5,229 nucleotides of DNA from Armatimonadota bacterium (GTDB lineage: Bacteria; Cloacimonadota; Cloacimonadia; Cloacimonadales; TCS61), in the NCBI GenBank assembly GCA_030612605.1, contig JAUWNO010000184.1, forward strand, positions 1-5,229, in the 5' to 3' direction. Shown piece by piece: positions 4,849-5,229 of the stretch (within the stretch, counting starts at the first letter, position 1; every line of letters begins with the position of its first letter). The position numbers were made by a program, and so were the translations under genes. The notes beneath the pieces are model-generated. The model worked only from the letters and a program-made list of their open reading frames with translations, searched no databases and had not been told where the DNA came from.

Positions 4849-5229
4849 TTATTCATCATCATCCAAGCCAGAAGTATCACCGATCTCTTCTCCCCACTCT
4901 TTAGCGTGCAGAAGTCTTCTCATAATTTTTCCACTCCTTGTTTTGGGAAGTGATTTCACATATTCTATTTCCTGTGGCATTGCAAGAGGTGAAAGTTTCT
5001 TTCTTATGAAATTCATAATATTAAGTTCCAGCATATCATCGATTTCGAAGCCTGGATTAAGCGTAACAAAAGCCTTCACGACTTCCATATTTACTTCGTC
5101 AGGTTTTGCCACAACAGCAGATTCGGCAATCGCTTCATGTTCCAGAAGTGCAGATTCCACCTCGAATGGGCTTACAAGATGTCCACCGGTATTTATCACA
5201 TCATCATCACGTCCCACAAACCAGAAATA
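4849..5229 (-). CDS. AMP-forming acyl/acetyl-CoA synthetase-like ligase, C-terminal end (cut by window edge)
   Basis: The last 126 residues of an ANL-superfamily adenylate-forming enzyme. The frame is open through the edge and starts 'YFWFVGRDDDVINTGGH', so the GTG at 5217 is an internal valine codon and not a start. It has the hinge motif GRDDDVIN (6-13 of the fragment), 'SPFEVESALLEH', and the C-terminal catalytic loop 'LPKTRSGKIMRR' (94-105), whose Lys101 is the acyl-adenylation lysine, often controlled by acetylation in acetyl-CoA synthetases. The PFEVESALLEH and TRSGKIMRRLL wording points to the acetyl/medium-chain CoA synthetase branch, but the substrate pocket lies outside the window. 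The tail ends in an acidic 'GLDDDE'. The carrier protein follows 94 bases downstream, so the natural acceptor could be CoA or that protein. Confidence 0.92.
   Translation of the reverse strand, partial: YFWFVGRDDDVINTGGHLVSPFEVESALLEHEAIAESAVVAKPDEVNMEVVKAFVTLNPGFEIDDMLELNIMNFIRKKLSPLAMPQEIEYVKSLPKTRSGKIMRRLLHAKEWGEEIGDTSGLDDDE

Noticed and set aside
5215..5217. GTG as the start of the ligase
   Set aside because: The frame continues to the edge with YFWFVGR, the conserved lead-in to the hinge motif, so this codon is internal and the gene is simply cut by the window.

Overview
The window is compact, AT-rich bacterial DNA with every recognisable gene on the minus strand. Transcription therefore runs from position 5229 down to 1. 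The lipoprotein at the low end has a lipobox followed by a 'SPTGGKKDTESP' segment and a Big_5/SbsA-type Ig-like domain, which is typical of the Bacteroidota/FCB group. Several genes have strong AAGGAG Shine-Dalgarno sites, which is unusual for true Bacteroidetes. The best guess is an FCB-group lineage outside Bacteroidetes proper, such as Cloacimonadota. This is an inference from style, not a phylogeny.

Layout in transcription order: (1) 5229-4849, C-terminal end of an AMP-forming acyl/acetyl-CoA synthetase-like ligase, cut by the window edge. (2) 4754-4509, a stand-alone acyl carrier protein with its phosphopantetheine serine. (3) 4345-3098, a PLP enzyme very like 2-amino-3-ketobutyrate CoA ligase (Kbl). 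(4) 2739-2176, a SatP/YaaH acetate-succinate transporter, followed by a good intrinsic terminator. (5) 2134-1310 rsmI, 1243-917 ybaB/ebfC and 919-318 recR, a tightly packed housekeeping group. (6) From 304 to the edge, the start of an Ig-like-domain lipoprotein that begins with TTG just after recR.

Two things stand out. First, ligase, carrier protein and alpha-oxoamine synthase lie in a row, and no threonine dehydrogenase (tdh) gene adjoins kbl. This suggests, as inference, that an activated acyl group is loaded on the carrier protein and condensed with an amino acid. The arrangement recalls the synthetase/carrier/SPT trio of bacterial sphingolipid synthesis, although the PLP enzyme itself reads as Kbl. 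The SatP gene just downstream could supply acetate to the ligase.

Second, each spacer in the metabolic half (5229-2740) carries its own inverted-repeat family: a period-8 CACAAAG-type repeat, a CTTGAsTTAAG four-arm repeat around a 16-base palindrome, a GTTCCCAAA-type pair of palindromes, and a TTCCGAA four-arm repeat with covarying arms. No such repeat is seen in the short spacers of the housekeeping half. These look like small non-autonomous repeats (REP/MITE-like) or mRNA-processing structures. No RNA genes, CRISPR arrays or transposase genes were seen.
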